The notes: a model not told the origin generated them from the sequence alone. A stretch of DNA of 58,031 nucleotides from Spirochaetales bacterium (GCA_018399255.1 JAGYPA010000003.1:1-58031), one strand, 5' to 3'. Counted from the stretch's first letter, positions 44,862 through 53,753 are shown. Numbers and translations are program-made.

Positions 44862-46311
44862 TTTTGCTCATCGGTATACCCAGAGCGGCTGCGACTCCTT
44901 CACCATACTTTCTGTCAGCCTTCAGGCAGTTGCCAATATGACGAATCTTGATCATTTCGGGGGCATCGCCCATGGCGCGGGCGGTGTTCTCAAAGAGCAC
45001 TTGCTGCTGGGCCGGGCTCATCAGGTTGAACAGCTGGCCGGGCTGCGTGTAGTAATCGTCATCGTCTTCCCGGAAATCCCAGTGGTCGGCAGGGCCATAG
45101 AGGGGAAGGGGCGGTTCGGCAAAATCCGTCTGTTCCTGCCACTCACCGTAGCTGTTCGGCTCATATCCCAAGGTTGCGCCGTGATTGCCGTCTACCCGCA
45201 TCTGTCCGTCCCGATGGTAGCTGTTGGATCCAGATTTAGGGGCATTTACCGGTATGAGGTGGTGGTTGACGCCCAGACGATACCGCTGTGCATCGCCATA
45301 GGAAAAGAGACGGCCGTGCAGCATTTTGTCGGGAGAGAACCCGATGCCGGGAACAATATTTGCGGGGTTGAAGGCCGCCTGCTCAACATCGGCAAAATAG
45401 TTTTCCGGATTGCGGTTCAGCTCCATTACGCCGACCTCAATCAGGGGAAAATCAGCGTGCGACCAGACTTTGGTAAGGTCAAAAGGATTATAGGGCATTG
45501 CATCGGCCTGTTCCATGGTCATAACCTGAATGTACATGGTCCAGCGGGGGAAGTCCCCCTTGTCTATGCTGTCCAGCAGGTCTTTCTGATGGCTTTCCCG
45601 GTCTTTAGCAACGATTGCTTCGGCCTCCTGATCGGTAAGGTTTTTAATTCCCTGCTGTGTTTTCAGGTGGAATTTAACCCATATCCGCTCATTAGCCGCA
45701 TTGATCAGGCTGAAGGTGTGGCTTCCGTAGCCGTTCATATGACGGTACGAGCAGGGGATTCCACGATCGCTCATGGTGATGGTTACCTGGTGGAGAGCTT
45801 CAGGCAGCGAGGTCCAGAAATCCCAGTTGTTTTTTGCGCTGCGCATATTGGTTCGGGGATCACGCTTTACGGCATGGTTAAGGTCCGGGAACTTCAGCGG
45901 ATCGCGGAGGAAAAAGACCGGAGTATTGTTGCCGACCAGGTCCCAGTTGCCCTCCTCGGTATAAAACTTTACGGCAAAGCCGCGAATGTCACGTTCGGCA
46001 TCGGCCGCACCCCGTTCACCGGCAACCGTAGAAAAACGGGCGAACAGTTCCGTCTCTTTTCCCACTTCAGAAAATATTTTTGCCCTGGTATATTTTGTTA
46101 TGTCGCCGGTAACGGTAAACTTGCCGAAAGCTCCTGACCCTTTGGCGTGCATCCGACGTTCCGGAATAACTTCCCGGTCAAAATGGGCGAGTTTTTCCAG
46201 ATACCAGACATCCTGCAGCAGCATCGGGCCGCGTTTTCCTGCAGTCATCGAATTCTGATTGTGGGCAACGGGTGCTCCACTGGTACTGGTGAGTTTTTTC
46301 TTTGTATCCAT
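44854..46311 (-). CDS. katA: Heme catalase
   Basis: The start was set at ATG 46311, which has AAGGAG just upstream and gives the typical start [19 protein letters not shown]. The frame could run 24 codons further. The 485-residue protein is a small-subunit (clade 3-like) heme catalase. Distal His55 lies in [33 protein letters not shown] is the signature region, [12 protein letters not shown] holds the distal Asn, and the heme-ligand tyrosine is in [14 protein letters not shown] (about 338). It destroys hydrogen peroxide in the cytoplasm. The PerR-type gene lies 41 bp upstream on the same strand, so peroxide control is expected. Confidence 0.95.
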   Translation of the reverse strand: MDTKKKLTSTSGAPVAHNQNSMTAGKRGPMLLQDVWYLEKLAHFDREVIPERRMHAKGSGAFGKFTVTGDITKYTRAKIFSEVGKETELFARFSTVAGERGAADAERDIRGFAVKFYTEEGNWDLVGNNTPVFFLRDPLKFPDLNHAVKRDPRTNMRSAKNNWDFWTSLPEALHQVTITMSDRGIPCSYRHMNGYGSHTFSLINAANERIWVKFHLKTQQGIKNLTDQEAEAIVAKDRESHQKDLLDSIDKGDFPRWTMYIQVMTMEQADAMPYNPFDLTKVWSHADFPLIEVGVMELNRNPENYFADVEQAAFNPANIVPGIGFSPDKMLHGRLFSYGDAQRYRLGVNHHLIPVNAPKSGSNSYHRDGQMRVDGNHGATLGYEPNSYGEWQEQTDFAEPPLPLYGPADHWDFREDDDDYYTQPGQLFNLMSPAQQQVLFENTARAMGDAPEMIKIRHIGNCLKADRKYGEGVAAALGIPMSKIE

Positions 46312-46352
46312 GCTTTTCTCCTTCGCTTCAGCAGACTGCAGCAGATTTCTGC

Positions 46353-46769
46353 TCAGCTGCTTTTTGTGCTGATCTGCCGGCACTCCTTGCAGATCCCGGT
46401 AAACTGAATAGTATGTCCCAGAATGATGTTACTGGTCTGTTCTCGGGCTGACTCAACAATATGTTCCTGAACAGGCAGGGGAAAGTCCTCCACTTTTCCG
46501 CATTTTTCACAGATGAAATGATAGTGCGGGGTCAGAACCGCATCGAAATGCTCGATACCGTCCCCGAAATCCCGGCTTGCCAGCCGTCCCTCCTCGGTGA
46601 GAATCCTGATGTTCCGGTAGACATTGCCAAGGCTGACAGCAGGTATTTTCTCTTTCAGGGCGGCATATACCATGTGGGCTGTAGGATGATCTGTTGAACC
46701 CCTGATAATTTCCAGAATCTGTTCCCGCTGCAGACTCCTGCGCCGTACCGGTTTTTTATTAAGAATCAT
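46353..46769 (-). CDS. perR: PerR-type peroxide-sensing Fur-family repressor
   Basis: The 138-residue product has the Fur winged helix ([20 protein letters not shown]) and PerR-like metal residues: His28 in DHPTA, Asp76 in HFDA, His82 and His84 in PHYHFIC, and Asp95 in GKVED. It has structural zinc pairs CEKC (87-90) and CKEC near the end. Asp rather than Glu at position 76 favours PerR over Fur. It heads an operon with catalase and DUF454. A 7-1-7 dyad overlaps its start codon. No clear ribosome site is visible upstream of ATG 46769, since the nearest GGAG is about 16 nt away. Confidence 0.88.
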   Translation of the reverse strand: MILNKKPVRRRSLQREQILEIIRGSTDHPTAHMVYAALKEKIPAVSLGNVYRNIRILTEEGRLASRDFGDGIEHFDAVLTPHYHFICEKCGKVEDFPLPVQEHIVESAREQTSNIILGHTIQFTGICKECRQISTKSS

Positions 46770-46782
46770 TATTAATAGTAAT
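46768..46782. promoter_or_regulatory. Candidate PerR box (7-1-7 dyad) over the perR start
   Basis: ATTATTA-A-TAGTAAT is a 7-1-7 inverted repeat with one mismatch, the architecture of PerR/Fur boxes (TTATAAT-N-ATTATAA). It overlaps the start codon of the PerR-type gene, where binding would block expression of the whole operon. Confidence 0.55.
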
Positions 46783-46926
46783 ACCGGCTCCCGTATTTGT
46801 CAAGCTTGGGGAAGATGGTTATGGTTTTCCCAAGCGGGCAAGATTTATTTTTATTATGGGTAATTTAAAAATGCAAACATATTGAAATTACCTCAAGTAA
46901 TAGTAAACGCATGCTATACTGCTCTT

Positions 46927-47538
46927 ATGAATATGACCATCTGGCTCAATGCGTTTCTGGCTCTCTTTGCCATTCTCAACCCGATCGGAACCATCCCGAT
47001 TTTTTCCGAGATAACCGAAGATCTGGACAAAAAGGGCCGGTTTGCCGTATTCAATATAGCGGTTGCAACCGCCTTCGGAACCTTGCTGGTCATGACGCTT
47101 ATCGGGCAGTGGATTATGAACCGGGTGTTTCAGATCAGTATTCTTGAATTCCGGATTGCCGGCGGAATCCTGCTGACTGTTATATCGGTTAAATTTATTG
47201 TTTTTCCTGATAAAAAAAATCCGAAGAAGGTCGAGATTTCTTCCCATCAAGAAGCAATTGAACTGGGCATCGTTCCCATGGCTGTACCGCTGCTGGTTGG
47301 TCCGGGAACTATTGTTACCGGTATCCTGCTGCTTGACCGGGACGGCTATCTGATCACGGTTACCGCAATCGTTGCTGTTTTTATAGTCAGCTGGGTTCTT
47401 ATTCAGCTGACTCCCTGGATAAGCAGACTGATGGGAAAGATCGGAAGAATGGTCGTATCGAGAATTCTCTGGATTTTTATGGCCGCTCTCGGGGTTCACT
47501 TTCTGCTTACAGGAATACAGGAAATGTTCGGCCTGTGA
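46927..47538 (+). CDS. MarC-family membrane protein
   Basis: ATG 46927 gives a 203-residue protein with six hydrophobic segments, beginning MNMTIWLNAFLALFAILNPI. It has the MarC signature NPIGTIPIFSEITEDL and a symmetry-related GIVPMAVPLLVGPGTI in the second half. MarC-family inner-membrane proteins have no proven transport substrate; the old link to antibiotic resistance did not hold. A TTG start at 46882 would add 15 odd residues. An extended -10 (TGC TATACT, 46915-46920) lies only 6 bp before the ATG and there is no ribosome site, so the message may be leaderless. It is divergent from perR. Confidence 0.9.
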   Translation: MNMTIWLNAFLALFAILNPIGTIPIFSEITEDLDKKGRFAVFNIAVATAFGTLLVMTLIGQWIMNRVFQISILEFRIAGGILLTVISVKFIVFPDKKNPKKVEISSHQEAIELGIVPMAVPLLVGPGTIVTGILLLDRDGYLITVTAIVAVFIVSWVLIQLTPWISRLMGKIGRMVVSRILWIFMAALGVHFLLTGIQEMFGL

Positions 47539-47582
47539 GCCTGACCTTGCGAGCTTGATCCGGCGAGCCCGATACCCTTCCT

Positions 47583-47924
47583 TTACGGATACAGTTCCTG
47601 CGGTCTTCGCTCGGGTATGCTGCTGGCTTCAGATCCCGATTCCTCAAACTCATCAGATAGAAAGAGCCCGCAGAAGCATTGACCAAATTCCTCGATATCA
47701 GGTTTGCTGTACTCACAGGGGCAGATGATATCGCGGTCTTTTTCGCGGTCATCCCACGAATCCCGACAAGGGCACTGATAGTAGCCAAGTTTTCGAGCGT
47801 TTGCAAGAAGACCCTGCTGGATAGAGTCCAGGAACTCTTCGTCCGGGTTCAGCACCCATCCGCTGGCGGCCGCCGTGTTGGCGGTGAAAGTCTGTACATC
47901 CTTCAAAGTTAATTTTTCTTTCAT
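47583..47924 (-). CDS. Ferredoxin-thioredoxin reductase catalytic-subunit-like protein
   Basis: The start at ATG 47924 overlaps the glutaredoxin stop by four bases (ATGA). It gives 113 residues, MKEKLTLKDVQTFTANTAAA. Six cysteines are arranged as CPC (51-53), CPC (68-70) and CFC (83-85), the frame of the [4Fe-4S] and disulfide centre of FTR. Spacing differs from plant FTR (CPC-14-CPC-12-CFC against CPC-16-CPC-8-CHC), and the His of CHC is Phe. FTR passes ferredoxin electrons to a disulfide; here the likely partner is the glutaredoxin encoded just upstream. The ribosome site GGAG lies within the upstream gene. Confidence 0.9.
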   Translation of the reverse strand: MKEKLTLKDVQTFTANTAAASGWVLNPDEEFLDSIQQGLLANARKLGYYQCPCRDSWDDREKDRDIICPCEYSKPDIEEFGQCFCGLFLSDEFEESGSEASSIPERRPQELYP

Positions 47925-48301
47925 TTTTTCAGCATCTCCTCCCACTCTATTCGTAAAAAACCGGAAATCCACTGTTTGTTGTTTACCACAAGAAAAGGAT
48001 AGGCAATTGCAGTATTAAAGGCATTGGACACGTATTCCCTTATAATTTTTTTCTGTTCCAGAGGAATTTTATCAACATAAATATAATAAAACGAGACATC
48101 ATTTTCCGTAAGAAAGTTAATGGCCCTCCGGCAGAATCCGCAGGTGGTCAGGCCGAACAATATAAAATGGGTGTGGGAATGACTTCCCTCATTTTTTGTG
48201 AATTTTATTCTGGAGAGTTCTTCAGGAAATCCAACCTCGGCAGCTTCCTGACGGATCGCGCCAGCTGTTCTGATTTTCTTTTTTCTTTTAAATAAAAACA
48301 T
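47921..48301 (-). CDS. Glutaredoxin-like thiol-disulfide protein
   Basis: The 126-residue product has a 45-residue basic or charged lead (MFLFKRKKKIRTAG) and then a thioredoxin-fold domain. The domain has the active site GLTTCGFCRRAINFLTEN (Cys54 and Cys57) and the cis-proline region AIAYPFLVV. The CGFC site differs from the usual CPYC of glutaredoxins. Coupled translation with an FTR-like protein suggests a ferredoxin-driven, glutathione-independent thiol pathway in the cytoplasm, suited to an anaerobe (inference). Confidence 0.88.
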   Translation of the reverse strand: MFLFKRKKKIRTAGAIRQEAAEVGFPEELSRIKFTKNEGSHSHTHFILFGLTTCGFCRRAINFLTENDVSFYYIYVDKIPLEQKKIIREYVSNAFNTAIAYPFLVVNNKQWISGFLRIEWEEMLKK

Positions 48302-48439
48302 ACCCTACTATAACCGAAAAACGGCAATTTGGCTAGAAGTCTATCTGAAAGAGAGTGGTCTGGAGATTTTCTCCAAGACGTAATCATGGTATGCTGATTC
48401 TGTCACAAGTAGAGTAGAAAACGAAAGGAAGTCAAAACA

Positions 48440-50416
48440 GTGAACGTTGGCGGGGAACGGGAACAGGAACAGGAACAGGAACAGGAAAGGAAAAAGGAAC
48501 GGGAACACAGGGAAAGCCGGGAAACTGCAGTTCCGGTGCGTGAGCAGGTTAATCCGCAGCACTGCTGGAATACTGCCGACATCTATCCTGACAGCAAAGC
48601 CTGGTACAGTGATCATGGCCGGTTGAGAAACTCCCTGAAGCAGTTGAAGGCGTACCGAGGAACCCTGGGAAGCTCTCCCCGGCAGCTGCTGAGCGGTCTG
48701 GAAAGCTGGTTTTTTCTCCATAAGCTGCTGGAAAAGCTAGAAGTTTTTGCCTTTCTGAATCGGGCGGCAGATGGCGGCTGCCATGAAAACCAGCAAATTG
48801 ATGACCAGATCAGGATTACCTCTGCGGAAGTTGAGCAGGCAGCCGGTTTTTTTGAACCGGAAATTCTGGACCTGGATCCCGGGTATATTGCTGCAGCCTT
48901 CCATCAGGAGCCTGGACTGCTGCCGTATAAGAGGGCAATAGATACCATTATTCGCAGAAAACCGCACATACTTACTGAGAGGGAAGAGAACCTGACAGCC
49001 TTGTGGGATGGGACCAGGATAACCCGTAAAGCGTTTACCGAGCTTGTTACGGCAGATTTGGATTTCGGGAGGGTAGAGGTGCCCATTGAGAGTCAGAATA
49101 ACCCGCAGCTGCAGGGGCGTTTGATGAAGCAATTGCCGCTTACCCGGGCCAATTTGTCCCGGTTTCTTATCCACCCGGATCGCGAGGTTCGTCGGCAGGC
49201 CTATCTGCATACCTATAAAGTTTATGATCAGCATAAGCATACCCTGGCAGCTCTTTACGAGGGCAGCATTCGCAGGGATATCGTCTCGGCCAGGACCCGA
49301 AAGTACACATCCTGCCGGGAAATGGCTTTATTTCCGGATGCCGTGCCTGAAAAAGTCTATGACAGCCTGATCGGGGCAGTCAGGAAACGGCTCCCCGAAT
49401 TTCATGACTTTTTCAGGATCAGAAAGAAGCAGCTGGGTGTAAGTATCCTGCGGCCGTACGATCTTTCGGTGCCGCTTGCTCCCCAGCAGGGAATTGCTTT
49501 CTCCTATAATCAGGCCGTTGACTTGATAATTGAGTCACTCCGTCCATTTCCTGCCTCCTATACCGATATGTTGCGCAATGGCCTGCTTGCCGGCTGGGTT
49601 GACCGCTATGAGAACCGCGGCAAGCAGGCAGGAGCTTTTACCGCCGGGTATTACGGTTTTGGCACCCGGAAAGACGGCAGGGGAACCGAGAGTAACAGCG
49701 ATACCGGGGACGGCGGGGGTCCCGTACACCCCTATATACTGGTCAACTACAAACCGGAGGTCCTGAGGAATCTTTTTACCCTTGCCCACGAGAGCGGACA
49801 TGCCATGCATACCTGGTACAGTATAAAAAACAACCCTTTTTCCTGCTATCAGTACAGCATTCTTGAAGCAGAGACTGCCGCCAATGTCCATGAACTGCTG
49901 TTGTACCGGCATCTCATTGCTGAAGAGCAGGATCCATCGCGAAAGGCATTTTTTCTGGAACGACAGCTTGGCGATCTGATCGCAAAACTGCTGCGTCAAA
50001 CCATGCTTGCGGAATTTGAGCATGCGGTACACAGAGAAGCCGAAGAGGACCGGCCGATTACGACTGATATGCTTCGAAAAACCTTCAGGAATCTGGCAGC
50101 CGACTACTATGGACCGGAGGTGATTCCAGAGGTGGTCAGCGATCTTGAGGGATTAACGATTCCGCATTTGTATACCCGTTACTATGTTTATACCTATCCG
50201 TTGGGAGCTTCGGCAGCCTTGGCGGCCGCTGAGGCTGTTGCCGGGGGGGAGGGCGCGGCAGCCGATCGATACCTGGAGTTTCTCAAAAGCGGCGGTTCTC
50301 GGGACCCTGCCGATGCCCTCAGAATGGCCGGAGTCGATATTCTCGATAGTTTTACCCTGGAAAAAGCTCTTGATTATACCGTCCGGCTGATGCGGGATTA
50401 TCGTCAGCTCAGGTAA
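48440..50416 (+). CDS. pepF: Oligoendopeptidase F (M3 metallopeptidase)
   Basis: GTG 48440, preceded by AAGGAAG, gives a 658-residue M3B peptidase. The zinc site is HESGHAMHTWYS (HExxH at about 450), with the third ligand in ILEAETAANVHE. The C-terminal LYTRYYVYTYPLGASAALAA is typical of PepF. It cleaves peptides of roughly 7-17 residues in the cytoplasm. The first 35 codons are unusual: a hexanucleotide repeat encodes alternating Glu-Gln and then a run of Glu, Arg and Lys (REQEQEQEQERKKERE) before the family start near NPQHCWNTADIYPDS. The kinase-like gene follows 76 bp later in the same direction. Confidence 0.94.
   Translation: MNVGGEREQEQEQEQERKKEREHRESRETAVPVREQVNPQHCWNTADIYPDSKAWYSDHGRLRNSLKQLKAYRGTLGSSPRQLLSGLESWFFLHKLLEKLEVFAFLNRAADGGCHENQQIDDQIRITSAEVEQAAGFFEPEILDLDPGYIAAAFHQEPGLLPYKRAIDTIIRRKPHILTEREENLTALWDGTRITRKAFTELVTADLDFGRVEVPIESQNNPQLQGRLMKQLPLTRANLSRFLIHPDREVRRQAYLHTYKVYDQHKHTLAALYEGSIRRDIVSARTRKYTSCREMALFPDAVPEKVYDSLIGAVRKRLPEFHDFFRIRKKQLGVSILRPYDLSVPLAPQQGIAFSYNQAVDLIIESLRPFPASYTDMLRNGLLAGWVDRYENRGKQAGAFTAGYYGFGTRKDGRGTESNSDTGDGGGPVHPYILVNYKPEVLRNLFTLAHESGHAMHTWYSIKNNPFSCYQYSILEAETAANVHELLLYRHLIAEEQDPSRKAFFLERQLGDLIAKLLRQTMLAEFEHAVHREAEEDRPITTDMLRKTFRNLAADYYGPEVIPEVVSDLEGLTIPHLYTRYYVYTYPLGASAALAAAEAVAGGEGAAADRYLEFLKSGGSRDPADALRMAGVDILDSFTLEKALDYTVRLMRDYRQLR
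48455..48484 (+). repeat. In-frame hexanucleotide repeat GAACAG in the pepF start
   Basis: Four perfect GAACAG units (48461-48484), preceded by one GAACGG, encode Glu-Gln repeats 6 to 15 codons into the gene. Because the unit is six bases, slippage would change length but not frame. Confidence 0.9.
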
Positions 50417-50492
50417 TAAGCAGGGGCAGTCGTGGACCATGACAGTCGTTGGCAGCCGGATGATTCATACTGGTGCCTCAGGGAGGAGAGTG

Positions 50493-51332
50493 ATGCAAAA
50501 TACCTGTAGATTAGTACTTATAGAGGGGATATCGGGTTCAGGAAAGAGCAGCACGGCCCGATTTGTCCACTCGCAGTTTGAATCTCGAGGAAGATCTCCC
50601 CGTCTGGTTCTCGAAGGGGATTTCAGCCACCCGGCTGATTACGAAGCTTCGGCTTATCTTGATCGAAAGACTCTGGAAAAACTGGGAAAAGCCTTTCCAG
50701 ATCAAGCTGAAGTGCTCAACAGCAGTGCGGTCGACAGGGGAGAAGGAGTAGTGATAAGCTATGGGCTGCTGATGCATGAAACCAGGGGGGAGCTGCCCGG
50801 AAAACTCCTGCAGGAGCTGTCCCGTGCCGATGTCTACGAACAGGATTCATTGATCTTCAGACGGTTGATTCAGGATAAGTGGCGTGATTTTGCAAGTATG
50901 AAAAACCAGCAGTCGGGAATCAATATTTTTGAGTGCTGCTTTCTCCAGAATCAGGTAACAACGCTGAAAGCGCGGCACGCTTCCAGTTTTAAAGAAATTC
51001 TTGACCATCTGGATACAATAAGCGGGTATCTTGCTCCACTGCAGCCTTGCCTGGTCTATCTGTATACTGAAGAAGTAGAAAAGACGCTGGAACGGGTGAG
51101 AATTGAACGTCCGCCTGAGTGGGGAAAATTTGTAACCAAATATATTACTGAAGGACCGTTTGGTATTGCCTATAATCTGAAACGGGATTTTTCCGGGGTA
51201 GTTGAGTTTTACCGGATTCGACAGGATCTGGAGATGGAACTGCTGAAAAAGCTTCCTATCAGCTTTCTGGTCGTTAACGATACTGCTGACTGGGATCAGC
51301 GGTACTCTGCCGTTATGGATTATCTGGGATAG
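50493..51332 (+). CDS. P-loop kinase-like ATP-binding protein
   Basis: The start at ATG 50493, with GGGAGGAG at 50481-50488, gives 279 residues beginning MQNTCRLVLIEGISGSGKSS. The Walker A GISGSGKS is at about residues 12-19. The rest has a kinase-like outline: LEGDFSHPADY, IFECCFLQNQVTTL, and a lid-like CLVYLYTEEVEKTLERVRIERP. It resembles uncharacterised thymidylate-kinase-like or uridine-kinase-like P-loop proteins, and no substrate is clear. It is cytoplasmic, and probably transcribed with pepF or on its own. Confidence 0.75.
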   Translation: MQNTCRLVLIEGISGSGKSSTARFVHSQFESRGRSPRLVLEGDFSHPADYEASAYLDRKTLEKLGKAFPDQAEVLNSSAVDRGEGVVISYGLLMHETRGELPGKLLQELSRADVYEQDSLIFRRLIQDKWRDFASMKNQQSGINIFECCFLQNQVTTLKARHASSFKEILDHLDTISGYLAPLQPCLVYLYTEEVEKTLERVRIERPPEWGKFVTKYITEGPFGIAYNLKRDFSGVVEFYRIRQDLEMELLKKLPISFLVVNDTADWDQRYSAVMDYLG

Positions 51333-51389
51333 CTTGCCTTTTTTACACATAACAGAAGATCGTTCCGATTCCGTTCTTACTGTTATCGA

Positions 51390-52406
51390 TCATTCACCCC
51401 TGAGCTGGGAGATTGAAAGTTCATTGAGCAGCGGTTTACCGCCAATATACCGGGTGACATTCCTGAAAAAAATATCCCAATTACGTTCATTGAAATTGGG
51501 GCTCAGGGTTGATCCGGAAATGTGGGGGGTCATGATCACCTGCGGAAAGCCCCAGAGGGGATGGTCGGGAGGCATAGGGTAGTGATAGTGGGTATCGATT
51601 GCAGCTCCGGCAATCCACTGTTCCCGCAACGCTGTAAGCAGCGCTTCTTCCCGTATAATTGGCCCGCGGGCCGGATTCAGGACGAAGGCTGTACGGGGGA
51701 GCAGCTGAAGCTCTCTTTCGCCAATCAGTCCTTCCGTATTGCTGGTCAGCGGCATGCAGAGCGTCAGAAAATCAAGGTCATGGAGGAAGGCCTCTTCCTG
51801 CCCGGGGGTGAATACGCTGTCCGGGAGCCTGCCTTCCGGGTCCCCGGTTCCCGGAACGTGATAGGAATCTGAACGATCAGATTCCGTCAAAGCACGACGG
51901 GTCATAACAGACACCTGCATCCCCATAGCCTTGGCGAGACGGGCAGTTTCCCTCCCGATACCTCCATAACCCCATATCCCGAGTTTTGAGCCGCGTATTT
52001 CTCTCTGGAAGCGGGCCGCCCTTTCCCATATCCGGGATTCCTGATTGTGTATCATCCCCCGCAGGTCTCTGGCCAGATTTATCATCATAGCAATACTCCA
52101 CTCAGCAATTGGAATATCAAAAACTCCCCGGGCATTGCAGGCCCTGATACCCTTTTCGACCAGTCCCAGGTTGAACAACTGAGCATAACCGGAAGAACTG
52201 AGCTGGATCAATCTCAGGTTCTCCATAACAGAAAAGTTTTCTGGGGGCTTCATGCAGAACAATATGTGAGCTTTGCGAAGAGCTGCATCCGGCAATTCAG
52301 GGGCAGCATCTCCCGGCTCGAAAACATCAATATGCAGGTCGGGGATGGAGTTCAGCCTTTCAAGCCCCTCTTTATAGTGGTACATGTGGATCAGAATGTT
52401 CAGCAT
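51390..52406 (-). CDS. D-isomer-specific 2-hydroxyacid dehydrogenase
   Basis: The start at ATG 52406, with AAGGAGG upstream, gives 338 residues. The NAD-binding fold has KLGIWGYGGIGRETARLAKA (about 141-160). The catalytic arginine is in NPARGPIIREEALL (about 240) and the histidine in MTPHISGS (about 305). These enzymes interconvert 2-keto acids and D-2-hydroxy acids with NAD(P)H. It begins 14 bp after the enolase-superfamily stop, so a 2-keto acid made by that dehydratase is a likely substrate, directly or after further steps (inference). Confidence 0.93.
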   Translation of the reverse strand: MLNILIHMYHYKEGLERLNSIPDLHIDVFEPGDAAPELPDAALRKAHILFCMKPPENFSVMENLRLIQLSSSGYAQLFNLGLVEKGIRACNARGVFDIPIAEWSIAMMINLARDLRGMIHNQESRIWERAARFQREIRGSKLGIWGYGGIGRETARLAKAMGMQVSVMTRRALTESDRSDSYHVPGTGDPEGRLPDSVFTPGQEEAFLHDLDFLTLCMPLTSNTEGLIGERELQLLPRTAFVLNPARGPIIREEALLTALREQWIAGAAIDTHYHYPMPPDHPLWGFPQVIMTPHISGSTLSPNFNERNWDIFFRNVTRYIGGKPLLNELSISQLRGE

Positions 52407-52419
52407 GCTCTCTGCCTCC

Positions 52420-53631
52420 TTAATCGATAAGAACTTTACCCGGGACACTGTTAAATTCTCCGCTGCCCCGGACAAAGGGAAAATTCTGTTTTGTTTTCTC
52501 AGTCAGCCTTATACCGAGGCCGGGAAGGGACGGCGGCAAAGCCCGGCCGTTTTCCATGACAAAAGAATCCCCGATTATTTCACTGTGCAGGGGGCCGAAA
52601 GCCGGGGCTATTTCCAGGACAGCAGTGTTTGCACAGGCAAACCCGCAATGAAGATTCTGCATAAAAGAACCGCCGGCTCCCCAGGAATGGGTGGCAATTT
52701 TTTTCCCGCGACTTTCCAGCATGCCGGCAACTTTCATAAATTCTCCCAGACCCCCGGTGAAGGAAGCATCCGGCTGACCAATATCGAAGCTGTCGAGATC
52801 AGAGAAGACCCGCCATTCATACATTCCTGTCAGACACTCCCCGCCTGCAATGGGTATAAGCGTACTTCTGCACAATTCCGCGTAGCCCCAAGGATCGGTA
52901 TAGTGAAGCGGTTCTTCAAAAAACAGAAGGTTGAACGGTTCAAGAGCCCGCATGACGGCTTTTGCCGTGGCTGTATCCCAGGTGTATCCCGTACTGTTTC
53001 CCATATGCCCGTCCATAGCGATACTGATATCCTTACCAAATTCAGACCTGACGAAAGCGATTTTGTCAGCCTCAAAATCCGCCGCTTCGTTGGGAGACTC
53101 CGGCAGATGGCTGCCCTCGGAACTGTGGGACCCCGCCCCCAGTTTACAGCCCTTGAAACCCAGGGAGAGATAGAATGCAATTTTTTCTGCCAGCTTTTCT
53201 TTGGGATAATTGCTCGGTCCGCCGGTAGCATAGCAGAGAAGACTTTCATGCTTTTTCCCACCCAGCAGCTCATAGACCGGAAGCCCGTACATCTTTCCCT
53301 TCAGATCCCACAGGGCAGCTTCAATGCCGTTGATTACCGTCAGCCCGAGGCCGGTTCTGCACCAGAAGTTTCCGCTGTGATACATGCGTTCCCAGAGTTC
53401 CTGAACGGCAGCCGGATTCTGGTCGATAAGGATGGGCTTGAAGAATTCCACGATTTCCGGAACTGCTTCCGGACAGAAGTAGCCGGCATACGTTTCGCCG
53501 ACCCCGATCAGTTCGGTATCAGTATGAATTTCGATAAAGGCGGCGCTGCGTCTCTTTCTGGCTTCAGAGAGGAAAGGATCGTTTGTACACGGTCCCGTCA
53601 GCAGAATTGTCTTGACATCGGTAATTTTCAT
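52420..53631 (-). CDS. Enolase-superfamily (mandelate racemase-type) sugar-acid dehydratase
   Basis: The 403-residue protein has the N-terminal capping domain and a barrel with metal ligands Asp207 (AMDGHMG), Glu239 or Glu240 (FFEEP) and Glu265 (GGECLTG). Asp288 (IGQPDAS) and His315 (ATHSWG) form the usual late pair. The KxK motif of most members is replaced by KLG (Lys163, Gly165). The DGHMG motif puts a histidine two residues after the first metal ligand, as in galactonate dehydratase DFHGR. An acid-sugar dehydratase working through two histidines is inferred. It is followed by a 2-hydroxyacid dehydrogenase and is divergent from a GntR regulator. Confidence 0.9.
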   Translation of the reverse strand: MKITDVKTILLTGPCTNDPFLSEARKRRSAAFIEIHTDTELIGVGETYAGYFCPEAVPEIVEFFKPILIDQNPAAVQELWERMYHSGNFWCRTGLGLTVINGIEAALWDLKGKMYGLPVYELLGGKKHESLLCYATGGPSNYPKEKLAEKIAFYLSLGFKGCKLGAGSHSSEGSHLPESPNEAADFEADKIAFVRSEFGKDISIAMDGHMGNSTGYTWDTATAKAVMRALEPFNLLFFEEPLHYTDPWGYAELCRSTLIPIAGGECLTGMYEWRVFSDLDSFDIGQPDASFTGGLGEFMKVAGMLESRGKKIATHSWGAGGSFMQNLHCGFACANTAVLEIAPAFGPLHSEIIGDSFVMENGRALPPSLPGLGIRLTEKTKQNFPFVRGSGEFNSVPGKVLID

Positions 53632-53688
53632 CGTATGGACTCCAGGAAATCTGTGGATTTGCTTGTCAGAACAAGCTCAATGGTAAGG

Positions 53689-53704
53689 ATATTATAACAT
53701 TATA
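53689..53704. promoter_or_regulatory. AT-rich element ATATTATAACA shared with 57143
   Basis: ATATTATAACATTATA lies 58 bp upstream of the enolase-superfamily start. The first 11 bases recur exactly at 57143-57153, before the small gene at 57213. On the minus strand the element also contains two TATAAT boxes, so it may simply be promoter sequence. Confidence 0.4.
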
Positions 53705-53753
53705 CATTCTAGAAAGAAAGCAAAATGTCGTGCACCATTAGCTGAAGCCTACC

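Noticed and set aside
44728-46137. A 469-codon open frame on the plus strand opposite the catalase gene
   Set aside because: It is the antisense of a clear heme catalase with all catalytic residues, and its translation shows no family pattern or ribosome site.
52826-52840. A further GTGTCAGACAC-type element in the dehydratase gene
   Set aside because: The match is partial (CTGTCAGACACTCC) and encodes the conserved GGECLTG metal motif, so it is ordinary coding sequence.
52384-53697. A 437-codon open frame on the plus strand opposite the enolase-superfamily gene
   Set aside because: The minus-strand dehydratase is unmistakable, and the plus-strand translation has no domain features.
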